Shown one piece after another: positions 48,577 through 60,749 of a DNA stretch of 64,000 nucleotides. The notes under the pieces are model-generated. The model saw only the letters and a list, made by a program, of their open reading frames with translations, did no database searches and had not been told where the DNA came from. Origin of the DNA: Polytrichum commune. Taxonomy: Eukaryota; Streptophyta; Polytrichopsida; Polytrichales; Polytrichaceae. Position 1 is the stretch's first letter; every line of letters begins with the position of its first letter. The DNA is taken from positions 26,310,527-26,374,526 of the forward strand of contig OX485808.1 of the NCBI GenBank assembly GCA_950295325.1. Direction: 5' to 3'. The position numbers and the translations under genes are program-made.

Positions 48577-49984
48577 TACATATTATCCAATATCAAAACA
48601 AAACACCAGTACAAAACCATGTTTCTAATTCTTACAAAAATTGCACATATCACATAACCATCCAAAAGTTTCAAAGAAAATGAACTCAATACATTACAGA
48701 TGTTAGAAAATAACAACCAAAGCCTTAGGCTTTGTTACATATTCACCTCTACTTGCATATGTTTTATGCATGTTATATGAATCAACAAACGTTGTGACAA
48801 CTATGTGAAAGAACACGCGATGCCATCATTTGTGTGTGCGTCTTTGCATCGGTTATCCCTAATTTCATCCTTTGCCTAGGGTTGTTCCGGGTGTCACATA
48901 AACCCTAACCCTAGTAAACCTAACCTCCACAACCCGTAAAGTTTGACCATTGCAGTAGATTCTTGATCGACAAGTGCATACTCTTATGCGATTTCCTCAT
49001 CTTTCACTGTCATTTTGATCATGATAAACTTAGATATGGTTGCCTAACATCAATAATCATGAATAAAATTAATAAAGCATTGCCAAGCTCCAGCGATGTC
49101 TGTAAAAGTAGATTACATTAATTTGCCGGCTTGCTCTTACAGAATGGATAGTGAGCTAGCTCTTCACATGGTTCTTGGGATCTAGAAGTAAGTGGACAAA
49201 CTAGATCACTCTGGCCAAGACTTTCTTGAAAACCCCACACTACACGACCCATTCGTAAAGAATACTTCCACCTTCAAAATACGATTAAGAGACAACACGG
49301 ACTCATTAGATTGTTAGCCCTCATAACCATTCATGACATTCTTCCGTCATAAAGTTCACAATGTTGCTCACTATTGAGTTTGGAATAGTCACTTTATAAG
49401 ATACGCATTGTTGTGGGCTAAAATGTGAAGACGTAGTCAATCTCTTATAAACATGTGTCTTTATGGTGTTTGTTTTCTGATCCTCATTGAACCACACACC
49501 AATCAAATATAGGGGGTTCGATTATAAAATGAAAATAACTGGATAACACCCACGTACCTTACACCACTTCAAATTTTCGTTCTTTGGACCCAGACCCTAC
49601 TAGTGTAAATTTTTTGGGTCCAAAATTGTGCTCTCAACTAATAAGATCGCTCGATTTTGGAGTTCCTTCGGGTCTTGAACTCTCGTAGAAACCCACCCTT
49701 AAAACCCTAAACCCTAAGATGTGTGCGTTGTCGCAACAACAGAGGGTTGGAGAGCATTCTGAAGAACATTCACTTGCTCTGCTTCAAAACCAACCCATTC
49801 AAATCTTTGCATTGCCAATGGAGCATTTCATGCTCCGGGTCCTGAAACCTAGGTCAATTTGTACAAACGAATTTGCTTTACATTGGGTGACCCCAAAAGG
49901 GCGAGGATGGGGATACGCACAGAGATGGTGATACTATGGATGCCGCTTCAAATCTCTTTGATTTGAGTGCTCACGGGTATAATG
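48577..49984. other. Intergenic, no gene seen
   Basis: AT-rich. Frames at 49321-49506 (-) and 49719-49931 (+) are short and unrecognised. Confidence 0.45.
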
Positions 49985-50560
49985 CAGACCTTGGACAACT
50001 AACCAACTAATTCAACTATTAGTTAACTAGTTGTCTTTCGTAACTATAGTTGTTTGCGATTTGACTTGTCAGAAATGTAGTTAACTGTAGTTGTTTTAAA
50101 TTCGATCAGCCAAAAAATCTAGTTAACTATAGTTATATTTAGTTGACTAAATATTTAATAAACTAAAGTTGAGCATAGCATGTTCACATAATTTTGTTGT
50201 CATGTTGTAGTGTCACTAGTGTATTATTTGGGTCGGTGGTGTACATGAAGGTTGTTCTGAAGCCCAACATTGTGATTGATCGTATAAAGACATTTCTTGA
50301 TGAACCTCAGTGGCCTAAGCATATCAAAGACCCTCAACTGAAGCAAATCAAAAGGAAAACTTCTTCGGATATATAATAATACTTGGAATTTTTTGGGTTA
50401 ACTATAGTTGTTCTTGAATCGAAACTTAATTTCTTTCTAGTTAACTATAGTTGTTCTTCAAATCAACTTGAAGTTTTTCTAGTTAATCATAGTTGTTCCC
50501 TAGAATGTATTGATATTCTTTTTAGTTAAGTATAGTTATTTGGATAGTTGTCCAAGGTCT
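49985..50560. mobile_element. Mutator-like MITE with TAGTTAACTATAGTTG array, copy 1
   Basis: The terminal inverted repeat AGACCTTGGACAACTA (49986-50001) matches the inverse TAGTTGTCCAAGGTCT (50545-50560). Flanks GGTATAATG (49976-49984) and GGTAGAATG (50561-50569) form a 9-bp target duplication with one mismatch, as in Mutator-like elements. Both sub-terminal regions carry many copies of AGTTAACTATAGTTGTT and variants. The central part has only a 60-codon unrecognised frame. It is non-autonomous. Confidence 0.8.
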
Positions 50561-52710
50561 GGTAGAATGTAGTATTCAAAATTTAGCTTTCCCAATTCCA
50601 AGAGGAGGTCTCGACATGAATAAATGCGGAATGTTGCAAAGTGATCTCTTTACCCATCTAGAAACGAGACATTCATAGTGGTGATGAAGCAGGGCATGTT
50701 CCAAGAGGCGGGACGTGGCCATTTGGAGCAACCTTCCAACCAATCTATGGGTGGAAGCAAATAACATTGCAAACCCCATTACAAATATGGCCATTGATTC
50801 GGGCCATGCAAGACTTGGGTGTCATCAAGCATTCATTAGCATGTCTAGAATAATTCTACACTAAGGAAGGCACCATCATGATGCTTGGGGGATCAAGTAT
50901 TCACAACAACTTCTTGGAAAAAGCGGCGTGGCATAAAACAACTTTGCAAAGACTACATAACATTGTCAAGTTGAGTATGGAGGGTGGGTGGGGTTGGGAA
51001 ATTGTTAGATAACATTCAAGTACTATACCATGGCTATTTTCTTACCAATAGATTCAGCTTGATAAACTCGGGTGGAGCATTGTCACTGAATATTATTAGA
51101 AAGGAACGGCTAATGGTAGTTGAATAATATTATATCCCCGTACATGAAGGTGTGAAACTTATTGTTGACATGGGAACTCCCCTCACCGATGTTATGGATT
51201 GCCAACATTTGGTGGGCAAATCAACGTTCTTTAATACACACGAAACCGGAATAATTCATTTTCTATAATTTGGTTTCCTAAGAAATCAAGGAGAACATCT
51301 AGAATATTGTAACAACACTCTTTGTACAAGAGAACTTAAGTTTCAAAAGAAAATCCAAAGGATCTCTATAAAAGTGTATATAATAATTAAACTTAGGTTA
51401 GAGGAGTAGGAATAAGCCAAGAAAGTAAAACCCTGAGACCAAATGTGGGCAACTAACATTTATCAAACATGACATCAATGCCCTAAGTCATTTTATTTTA
51501 TTTTATTTTATTTTTACATTAAAAGGTGTGGTAGCTAAATATTTAGCCAGGATGCCTCATATTTGAGATCGGTAGGGGCACAACTCAATGCACACTAACA
51601 CAACATTATCGATGACTTGGCCTCCAATCAAGGTGCTACTCTAGATGCCCAAAAGAATATCCCACTTGATTATTTTGTTCCCCTTCAAGTGTAGCAAGCT
51701 TATAAATTGGTGACTATTTTCTTTCCCCATAAACCACGGGTCATTCCAATACATGTAAGGATTGTCATTGTTATCAACATGAACTTCCACTCACTTCTTG
51801 AAGGTTGCTCTTGATACATTAATTAGTATTTTAGAGTGCTAGAAAGGGGGTTGTGTGAGTTGTGTGTATTAGGGGGGTGGTGGATGGCATTGGTTTGTTA
51901 TTTGACATTTGGCATTGCAGGTTTTTCATCATCTCTTATACAAGTTGTAAATAACAAGCTAGAAACATCTAGAAGAGGTGATGTAGCACCCGCAAGGATC
52001 ATCGTCTTCTTCTACCAAATTTGCAATTGCTAAAACATTTTTAAGAAGAAACATACTCAAGGTGGCAACTAATTACTTTGAGTAAAATAGAATTTGAATT
52101 TCCTATTATTTGAATAAAACCTCCTAGAGCGTTAAGTCAAAGGCTTCCAAAACCCAAGGCATCTTTTGAAACAAGGTTATTTTGAAAGCATGCTAACCAA
52201 ATCAAACTCCAAACTCCTTTCAATTTATTCAAAAAATGCTCGCCTCTTGGCAATATTAGTCACTAGGAGGGTCAAAAAAATAATACAAACTTTTTTATCA
52301 ATTGAGGAGTGAACCTCACCTCATACCACACACCACATAATTTTACTCAATAAAATAATGTTACACAATGGTATACACCAAATTGTGGTCCATTCCCACA
52401 TGATTGCACTTTTTATTTATATACTTTTTGAGACAAAACACCAATAATCAAATGCCAAGAATAGATTAAGAAACAAGAAGAGACATACACTTGGAGGGGA
52501 GGTGGAACCCTTCCAAACTAATTAAGGTAGTGGGTGCTCAAACCAATTCTTCGGCTAATTTGGTCTAATTTTGGAGTGCATATGGATTAGTGGTGTGCAT
52601 GACTAGCTTAGCAAATTGGCTTAGACATGATAGAAACAAAATAAATAAACAAAAAAATGCACATCGTATGAATATTCTACAAAATTTTGAAGGCACTTAC
52701 CCCTAGCTAT
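50561..52710. other. Intergenic repeat-derived DNA
   Basis: No gene supported. It contains the second copy of repeat F (about 51085-51150), an ATTTT run at 51491-51512 and a LINE tail at 52424-52540. Confidence 0.5.
52424..52540 (-). mobile_element. LINE 3' tail fragment
   Basis: The minus strand ends GGTGTTTTGTCTCAAAAAG and matches the 3' end of the 22.6-24.6 kb LINE over the AGGGGAGG-TGGAACCC/AAGAAACAAG block. It appears to be a short 5'-truncated copy. Confidence 0.55.
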
Positions 52711-55700
52711 CAGTGTTGGTCTGTTATAAGGGTTCTCGGCGGGTATGAGTATCAAATATCAATAGGGTATTGAAAACCCGACCTGTCTTGTAGCCGTTGA
52801 GCAAAAACCCAAAGCTTATTCATAGTGATCCATGTATGTGCACAAAGGTTACTGCGCCTCATACCAGATTGATTTGTTTTCTCCTCAACCTTCACATTAT
52901 TGAAACCAATGTTGGCGGCATTTGTTGAGAACAAAGTACAGTAGGTTATGAGTGATGAGAAACGTTTGGTGTGTTGTTAATGCAAAGAGAGTGCACTTCA
53001 ATGTTGAGCGGAGTGGCTATAAGTGTAGGATGCGGAGTGGTTGTAATGCCAAAAGCGGGAGCAGAAGTGTATTGCAAAGAGTATGCCTCCTTCTTCCTGT
53101 TAAATTATAGGTTTTGTGTTCTGTGATGCATCTCTTGTTGTGGCTTGGAAATCTGAGGTTGGGGTTTCTGCTGAGACGATTTCTTATTGTCCACCATGTC
53201 GTCGAGTGTTCAACCTAGTTGCGCTGAAACTGCACGAAATCCAACTGAGTCCATCGACTTGGAGAATAAGCCAGCACGCATTGACGAAGGGCATGACGAT
53301 GTTTTGCGGCCAATTAGCGAAGGCCTGGCAGCTGAAGACGAAGTAGCCTGGCGAGCTTGTTTTCTTGCATTGAAGGCAAACCAATCTTTCTGGACACCCT
53401 GCCATCGCAGCTCAACCGTGTGGGCATTCTTCCGATTGAAGGGACCGGAGATGAACGTTGATGTGAGAGAGACACAAAAATTGAGGTACATGGTTTGTCA
53501 CCCAACTGAAGCAGAATCGAGTAACTCAAGCGGTAGGGGCACTCGTTCAAGGAAAGGGATTCTCCAGTACAATCCAGCTCATGGGATCACGAGCATGAAG
53601 ACCCACGTTGAGAATGAGCATGCCGAGGAACTCGTGAGATATAAGCGAGAATCGAAGGCTGACGAAGGAGAAACTGCACGGCAAAAGAGCAAGAAGCGTA
53701 AAGGAGCACCACCGTCATCCATCACGGCTTACTTCGGTAACACTAAACCTTATGCAAAGAACGATGTGCAGCAACAACGATTTATTGAAGACCTTGTGTT
53801 GTTTATTGCCAAGGGTTATGAGTCGTTGTCGATAGTTGAGAGTGCTTGGTTGCGTCGACTTATGATGCGCCGTGACCCAAAGGTTGTCTGTCCCAGTCGG
53901 AAGCAACTTGTTCATGAACATCTACCTGCGATGCTAGCAAAGACAATGGACCGCTATGTCTTACCTTTGATTAGTAGTTGCCAGACTGCTAGCATCACCT
54001 TCGACTTGTGGATGTCTAGAACCGGTTGGGATACATTTGCGTTAGTTGTGAACTTTATCGATGATTGTTGGGTGCCTCACCATGTGACTGTGGGACTCTT
54101 TGAAGCACAAGATACAAGTGGAGCTTCTTTGGCCGAAATTTTGAAGCCTTTATTGGATGAGTTTAAATTGACAGACAAGATTGTAGCTTGTGTAAAAGAC
54201 GAGGGTGTCAATTTGGCAACGCTTGAGCGTGCTCTGCAGCTTACAGTTTCTTGTGACATTCTAGGGTTAGCAAAACCTTTTTCATCTACTTGTTTTGGTC
54301 ACATTATGTCCAAGGTTTGCCAATATGCTACCAATGATGAGCAAATGTGCAAGGGTATGAAGGAAGTGTCATTGAAGAATGCCCAGTAATCATTGCAATC
54401 TTGCATCACTTGGAGAAAGAAGTCGGGTAAGGGACGCCAGGAGTGGGAGAAAGCTTGCATCGATGTTGGGCTGCCTACGAGGAAGTTGAAAACACATGTG
54501 AAGACTAGATTTGCGTCTAAATTGGTGTTGTTCCAGGAGACCCAAGAATATGCGGATGCCATCAGCATTTGCTACATGCGGCAGTCTCTGAAGCTGCAAG
54601 GTCGCGTACCCAGCGGAATGACGTGGGCAACAGCAAGAACCGTCATTCAAACCCTCAACCCAGTTGTCCAATAGTGTGTGTTGAATCAAACTCGTGGATA
54701 GTGGTTGCTTTCTGATGCACTTGCTGCAACCTTCCGCATGTCTATTGAGTTGCAAGGAGTGCATGAACAGATGTCAGGCGTAGTTCCCCCTCTTCAGGTT
54801 GGAGATTTCGAGTCTGAGATTGAAATTCTAAAGGCGAGGATGGCAAAGATAGCTGTGGATGTCATGAAGCCCTTTCTCCAATTTTCTCTACATTTTGTTG
54901 CAAACCAAGCTCACAATATGCTTTCGTTGATGTTGGACCCTCGATTTAAGGGGTTGGAGTACGTGATTGACTACGTGGGAGTTGCTAAAGCGAAGCAAGT
55001 GGTGGAGGAGTACGACAAAAAGTTTTGATTCCTTACCTTGTCAAGGTGCACAAGTTCTTGAACCTTGGTGGGGATCCAGCCACAACTCTTGATCCCGCTC
55101 TGTCAAATATTTTGTTTGGTGCTCCAGCTTCTGCTGAAGAAGCTTGCGAGGGCATCCTCATTGCTGAGCTGTCACTTTTCCGGCGCCTCACTGTAGTGCA
55201 CCTAGAAGCGGAGCAGCCTCTGATGTGGTGGAAGCTCCATGCATCGCGTTTCCCTTCAGTTTCTTTTCTTGCACGTCAGATTTTGGCTATTCCAGGGTCA
55301 CAAATTGAAACGGAGCGGATTTCTAGCATTGCAGGTGTGCTTACAAGTCTGCGTTGTTGCCGCCTTGGTTTGAATAATCTGGATAGCTTGATCATGATCA
55401 ACAAGAACTGGCCTGGTGATTCAAGACATGAATGTGAGGTCACTGAGGTGGTCAAAGATGTCAAGGACTATTTTGCCAAGGAGATGGAAATAGTTGACGA
55501 AGGCAAAGATGAGATTGAGGAAGTTGGTTACTTTGAAGAGCAAGCTTCAGATGAGGAGTAGGAATTGTAAGCTGATTACTTTGAAGAGCAGGTTGATTAC
55601 TTTGAAGAATTCCTTGCTGGTATTGAAGAGCCCGGTGCTTGAGGACGATTGATGTTGTGATGGTACTTGGGGTAAAACATATCACAAGAGACTCAGAGAG

Positions 55701-55970
55701 AAAGAGGGGATGCAGTACAGAAGCTAGCCTAACTGTTTCTGATGTCAACATATCCAACCTAAGTTCATATATCTCTGGTATCATATGTTCTAATATTCAG
55801 CTTCTTATACCCTTTGGAATTTCCCCAAAAGTACATTATTCATATCATTATTGTATTTGCAAAAATGCATTGTTTGGAATACCATGGATCCAGCTAATCC
55901 TAGTTTCTAAGGAATCTTTACTATTTAGTATCGACTGGTATGTCCAAATTTAGATAACATACCAACACTG
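52711..55970 (+). mobile_element. Complete hAT transposon (3260 bp)
   Basis: Termini are CAGTGTTGGTCTGTTAT and the inverse of ATAACATACCAACACTG, a 17-bp inverted repeat with one mismatch and the CA(A/G)NG start typical of hAT. Flanks CTAGCTAT (52703-52710) and CTAGCTAC (55971-55978) form the 8-bp target duplication expected of hAT, with one mismatch. The interior carries one plus-strand transposase gene, degenerate in its second half. Ends and duplication are well preserved, so the insertion is fairly recent. The copy would need another element's transposase to move. Confidence 0.9.
53196..55561 (+). pseudogene. hAT transposase, broken by stops and a frameshift
   Basis: Starts at ATG 53196 in a CCACCATGT context. 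The N-terminal part resembles a BED-type zinc finger (VWAFFRLKGPE, then a lone YMVCHP, then GITSMKTHVENEH), with a Cys of the usual pair missing. The catalytic core begins TASITFDLWMS and continues VACVKDEGVNL. The C-terminal hAT dimerisation region has PLMWWKLHASRFPSVSFLAR then ILAIPGSQIETERISSIAG. In-frame stops lie at 54387-54389 (TAA), 54672-54674 and 54699-54701 (TAG). The frame then changes near 55020 before the last 178 codons. Introns do not explain the stops, since no matching splice sites are evident. The protein would be about 785 residues if whole, which is in the family range. Confidence 0.88.
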
Positions 55971-56589
55971 CTAGCTACCTAATCCATCCATAGACCGCAT
56001 ATTTTTTCACTGCAAACAACTTCCAAAACCATCTTGACTCTTGCCCAAAACAACCCCCACCTTTTGACCAAACCTTCTTTACATTAAAACCAACACTGCA
56101 TTGAATAAAAAAAATTAAACCCTTACAACTTTTGCATGCGGGATCTTAACAAAGACATATGAGTAAGCCGCCCCTAGTTACTCATTTCCAATCCCACTTT
56201 CACCCAAAATCAACCCCACATTCTCCAAAACTTCCCTGCCCTTCACCCAAACCCAATCTTGCTTTGCACTGGAAACAATTGAATGGTTTAAGGTATGCTC
56301 ACAATGTACTTTTAGTGATGGGATTAGGAAGCATGCATAGGGAGAATGCTTTTAGGAAGGGGGTTGGAATTAGCACCTTCTATCTTAATTTGTGTGCAAT
56401 ACCATAGGGGTCGCTATGTCTCATCTTTATTCGTGCCATAGTATAAGCTGCCTAGTTTTGACATCATGATTGGGTTCAAGTGGGTCTCAACCAACTTTGT
56501 AAGGAATGACACATGGTGGATTGCGAGGGGAAATTCATAATTTAGTCAAAATAGAGAGCCTTCTCCAGTATGACGCCCTCTTCATATAG

Positions 56590-56800
56590 TATCTAAGGAG
56601 GATTTAGGTTATATATTTGATCAAGATCCTAGTGTTTCCAAGTCCAACTGGTTACATGTTGACATCTTTCGATTTTTTTTATTAAATTGAAGAATATTAT
56701 TTAATTTCCTCAAAACAAATCGGTAATTTTCCTTAAGTCTTGAATTTGAACCGGTTATTTTTCAAACTCAACTGCCGGTTATGTCATTTGTAACTAGCTA
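56590..56800 (+). repeat. Dispersed repeat family C
   Basis: Shares CCTAGTGTTTCCAAGTCCAA, GGTTACATGTTG and TTCAAACTCAACTG with 34598-34815. Confidence 0.7.
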
Positions 56801-57009
56801 GCGGTATGTTCTCCCCCTTCATTGTCTTCATATACGTCACTTCATTAGCGCTTGACCACCTCATCTTGGACAATGTGCAAGCACTCCTCTTCAGATTCGG
56901 TCCTTGTTAAAAACAAACTTGTCTGCATTTTGGCACCTTGAATTTGTGAGAAGGCACATCTCAACCTTGCAACTGGTGTGGATTCCATTATCCTCCGAGC
57001 CATGGGCTG

Positions 57010-57092
57010 AGGCAAACCAACCCGTACACTGATTCCTTGGAAACAAGAGCTTAGGCATTCAACAAGGAACGAATGTATGGATTGGTTCTCCC
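57010..57092. mobile_element. 83-bp miniature inverted-repeat element, copy 2
   Basis: Homologous to 47009-47094 throughout: AACCAACCCGTACACTG, TTAGGCATTCAACAAGGAA and GTATGGATTGGTTCTCCC. The terminal repeats have decayed by three or four substitutions. Confidence 0.7.
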
Positions 57093-58762
57093 AAATCCTG
57101 AGCCATGCTAGTGTGAGATGTTGTGGTCCACCCAAAAGTTGTGGGGGTCACTGGATCAACTGGTCATCTTTAAGATTGTGGGGAATTGATGGGATCAGTG
57201 AGCCTAGCAGAGGAGGAACAATGGGCAATCAAGTTGTCTCCGTTATGATTGTAAACGCAAGTGTTGTCACCTCTCAATTAAGGCTATAGCATACATGCGA
57301 AGAGCCTCTATTGTTAATGTTTGTGTTAGGAAACATAGGCATTGTTTTCCTATAATGAGAATGCACATGCTTCAATGTAAAAGTGGAGGTTTTCTTTGTT
57401 GACGAAGCCCTCGTGCCTAGCTCTTGCCTAAGTCACCGTGAGGTAATACGTCAATACATCGAAGGGACCACTACCTTGAAATGACAATATCCTCACGGAT
57501 TGGTGATGGTGCATAACCATTGAAAAGCAAAAGCTTAACGTTCAATGTCATCTTGTTGGTATCACCTTCTCCAATAGGGGTCCCAAAGTGAGACCTTGTT
57601 TAATATAATTGTTCAATTGAAGTGAAGTCTAGGATAAACGTCATTCCATTGGTTGACAATTCGTTTAATGGTTTGAACCACATGAGTTTATGCCACTTGT
57701 GGTTGTGACAAGCTTGGTGGATTCCACATCCCCTCTAAAGGATTTGTCTCAAACTTGGTTTATTGGCACTCCTAAATTGGCACTGATCAACTAATTGTGT
57801 TTGTTTTTTTAATTCTAGGGTGAGGCGGGGTTGGGGGGGTAGAATGCAAAAGAAAAAGCTAGCTGCAACATGATAGAATTTTTCATAGTAGGTAGACATC
57901 ACTTCATTTTGAGTGATTGTTGCCTTGAAATTACAAAGTCGTCGGCATGGATTGTTGAATGTTTTGCATCAAGAAGCAAAAACATAACACTAATGTCACC
58001 TTGATACCACCTTCTCAATTAGGTAGTCCCAATGTGATACAAATTATTAATAGGGATGATGGAAGCAAAAATACAAACAAAAATAGGTAGTATAGATTTA
58101 TGTTTTTGTAGAACTTGGCGTGCTATTTAATGTGAGTGCAACCATGATTGTGGACAAACCACTTTGAGCATTTTTGAGACATCTAGGGCTTTGATGATAA
58201 GGTAAAAGTTGTGGGAGCACAATAACAAGTCCAAATTTTAAGCGACAACATGGAAGTTGGGCTTGCTAACTCATGTGAATTCTTAAAGTGATTCAACTCG
58301 TAAATGGCCTATTATGGTTTCCTTTCAAATTTGTACATTTGAGACTTGGATATGAACTTATACATTAGTCTAAGAGACCACTTTAGGTCATTCTCCAAAT
58401 TAGGTGTACCCACCTTGAGTACTTGGGGTGGAAGGGGTGGAGAGTCTATGCATGATTACTATTTGTGAAGAAAAGGTTGCATCATAGATTCTTCATGACC
58501 ACAGGTACCACTTGCAAAATATTAGAAATAGGGCGAGACCTAATATAGGGTACTCTTTATGTGAAATATGGTCATTTTTTTAGTTTTTTTATTGAACACC
58601 TATATTTGAGTGCTATATTGCAAAGCTTGTAGTTTTGAATTGACATAAAAAAGGGACACTTGTCACTATGCACTCAAAATATAGACACCACTCAAGGGTC
58701 ATTGATCATCAACACATTTGGGAAAGTCTACATGTCCACATTTAAAGAGGAATGGAATCTTT

Positions 58763-59408
58763 TAGACCTTATACCACTACGCTAGACTAAGTTAACTAAC
58801 GCTTAACTAAGTTAACTATTTTAACTACTTTTCTTGTACTTGGTTTAGGGCATCACTATAGTTAACTAGACCATGAGGCCAATCCGATTGCTCATCACTA
58901 TAGTTAACTATTGCACAACCTGGCCCGCTTTTGCAACCACTATAGTTAAATAGGTCCACGAGACCGACCTGTTACCGCACCACTATAGTTAACTACAATG
59001 CCGACTCTCATCAATAGGCTGCAGGAAAAAAATACCAATGCCATCAAGGGACTCGAACCCAGATGAATCCACAACAAACAACCCAACTGAACCATTGCAC
59101 AGTGAAAGTCCATTTCCGGACGTTACCGTGTTCGACCGATAATATGAATTAGAGTATCACCTTTTTATCAATTCTAGTTCATATAAGCGTCACTTGCCTT
59201 TATTACTGTCCCCGATAATTCGATTTCTTCAAATCTCAGGGTTCGCCTATGGAACTAACTATAGTTAACTAACTATTTTGAGGCAACTCTTCTCACACCA
59301 CTATAGTTAACTAACTTTTTTGAGACGATGTTTCTCGCACCACTATACCCCATTTAGTGTAATTAGTGCCACTTTAGTGATGACTACGGGTTTAGTGGTA
59401 TAAGGTTT
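58763..59408. mobile_element. Mutator-like MITE with TAGTTAACTATAGT array, copy 2
   Basis: Inverted ends ACCTTATACCACTA (58766-58779) and TAGTGGTATAAGGT (59393-59406), flanked by a perfect 9-bp target duplication GGAATCTTT (58754-58762 and 59409-59417). Inside, CACTATAGTTAACTA repeats occur on both sides of a ~200-bp centre that carries a tRNA-like Pol III unit. Its terminal repeats differ from those of the 50-kb element, but the internal motif is the same. Confidence 0.85.
59026..59105 (-). ncRNA. tRNA-like Pol III unit (probable tRNA-derived SINE or tRNA relic)
   Basis: On the minus strand TGGTTCAGTTGG (59083-59094) fits an A box. GGTTCGAGTCC (59049-59059), about 25 bases further, fits a B box, and a T7 run at 59026-59032 could terminate Pol III. 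A CAATG/CATTG pairing gives a weak acceptor-like stem. A full cloverleaf does not fold, so it is not called as a tRNA gene. Confidence 0.4.
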
Positions 59409-60749
59409 GGAATCTTTATATGAACCTCTTATGACTTTTGCATCTCAACTCTAATGCTGAAACTTAAATGACAATCTTTGTGAGTCGCAATCGCTAATCG
59501 GATGAGGCAATCCCTGATGTGGTCCAATGGCCAAAATGATTCTATGGAGTTGGAATTGGCCAGAATATGAAAGGGCCACATACCTTTAAGATAGATGGTT
59601 TCCAACTAGTTACTTTTTTAAACTAACCTACTTCCCCTACGATACGAATCACGCGATTACTACGAGATGGTTGCCAGATCAAAATCAAGGCCATTCAATA
59701 TGGCCATATTCATTACCTTTTCAAAGCTCATATGAATATCTCATTCATTATCAAAGTGAAGATTCTCATGTTCATCAAATGATCATATGGAACCCTCAAC
59801 TATGTTGATTGTTGAGTCTAGAATGCTTATCATATTTTGAGCACACGATCCAATCTCTTTTAAAGATGGGTATTTTGGTATCCATTCTTGGAGGCACAGC
59901 AAGCAACATTCATATTAAATATACGTGTCCGATTAAGATAAGGAACCGACTTAGGCACGCATACAGTGAAGCTCAAGAAGGTTCAGTTGTGTTGAAAGTT
60001 CTTCATCAGAGTGATGCAGCCAGGTCTTGGATTTGATTTCGGACACGAAGTGCTCGGTCCAGGAGCCACCTTACTGCATAAATTTCAATTTATCCAGGCT
60101 CCTCCTTGTCGTCGCCCTCACAAATTTCAATTGGTTGATGAGGTTGCGTGAGTAAGGCAATCCAGTCAGTAATTGAATTAAGTCAAGCATGGGCTCCACA
60201 ATTTGGATTTGCGCAGCACTAAGTAAGCACTCCTCCTCATCTGCTGCAATCGATGCAGTCTGGGACAGATGTTGAGTGTTCAATGAAGTTTTGGCGTGCT
60301 CGAGGATAATTATATAGGTGATGAGGCATTCGGTGGACCCTCGACAAGCCGGATGGAGTTAAGTTAGTTAATTAGGTACTGAATCAGCTACAACGACGAT
60401 TGAGTGAGCGTCGGTAAAGCTCGAATTGATCGACGGGTGATTCGTTGTCACATTAACCAATACACCGAATTAGGACAGGCTTGAACTGGTAAGTGGGAAG
60501 GTCCTAGGCTCAGCCACACAAGAGAAAAGCATTTAACTTAACATTACGCTTCCTCAGGCTTTTGTTGGTCAAACTTGACGATGATTTTGATTGTTTCTGA
60601 GCTCAACATAATGAAATGAAAGTCTTGAAGACTATTTTCCGCATTCCACTTCATAAATCTGAAAATAAGTTCCAACTTGTGAGTTTGTTTTATTGCATGA
60701 GAAAAGCTTTCACTAGGATTACAAGGAGAACAGGTTCAGACTAGTAAAA

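Larger units (their letters stand above)
55979..58762. other. Intergenic repeat-derived DNA
   Basis: Holds a family C repeat at 56590-56800 and the second 83-bp inverted-repeat element at 57010-57092. No gene supported. Confidence 0.5.

Noticed and set aside
54387-54701. Introns removing the hAT in-frame stops
   Set aside because: No donor/acceptor pair around the three stops keeps the frame; decay is simpler.
59026-59105. Functional tRNA gene
   Set aside because: A and B boxes are present but the acceptor, anticodon and T stems do not form a cloverleaf.
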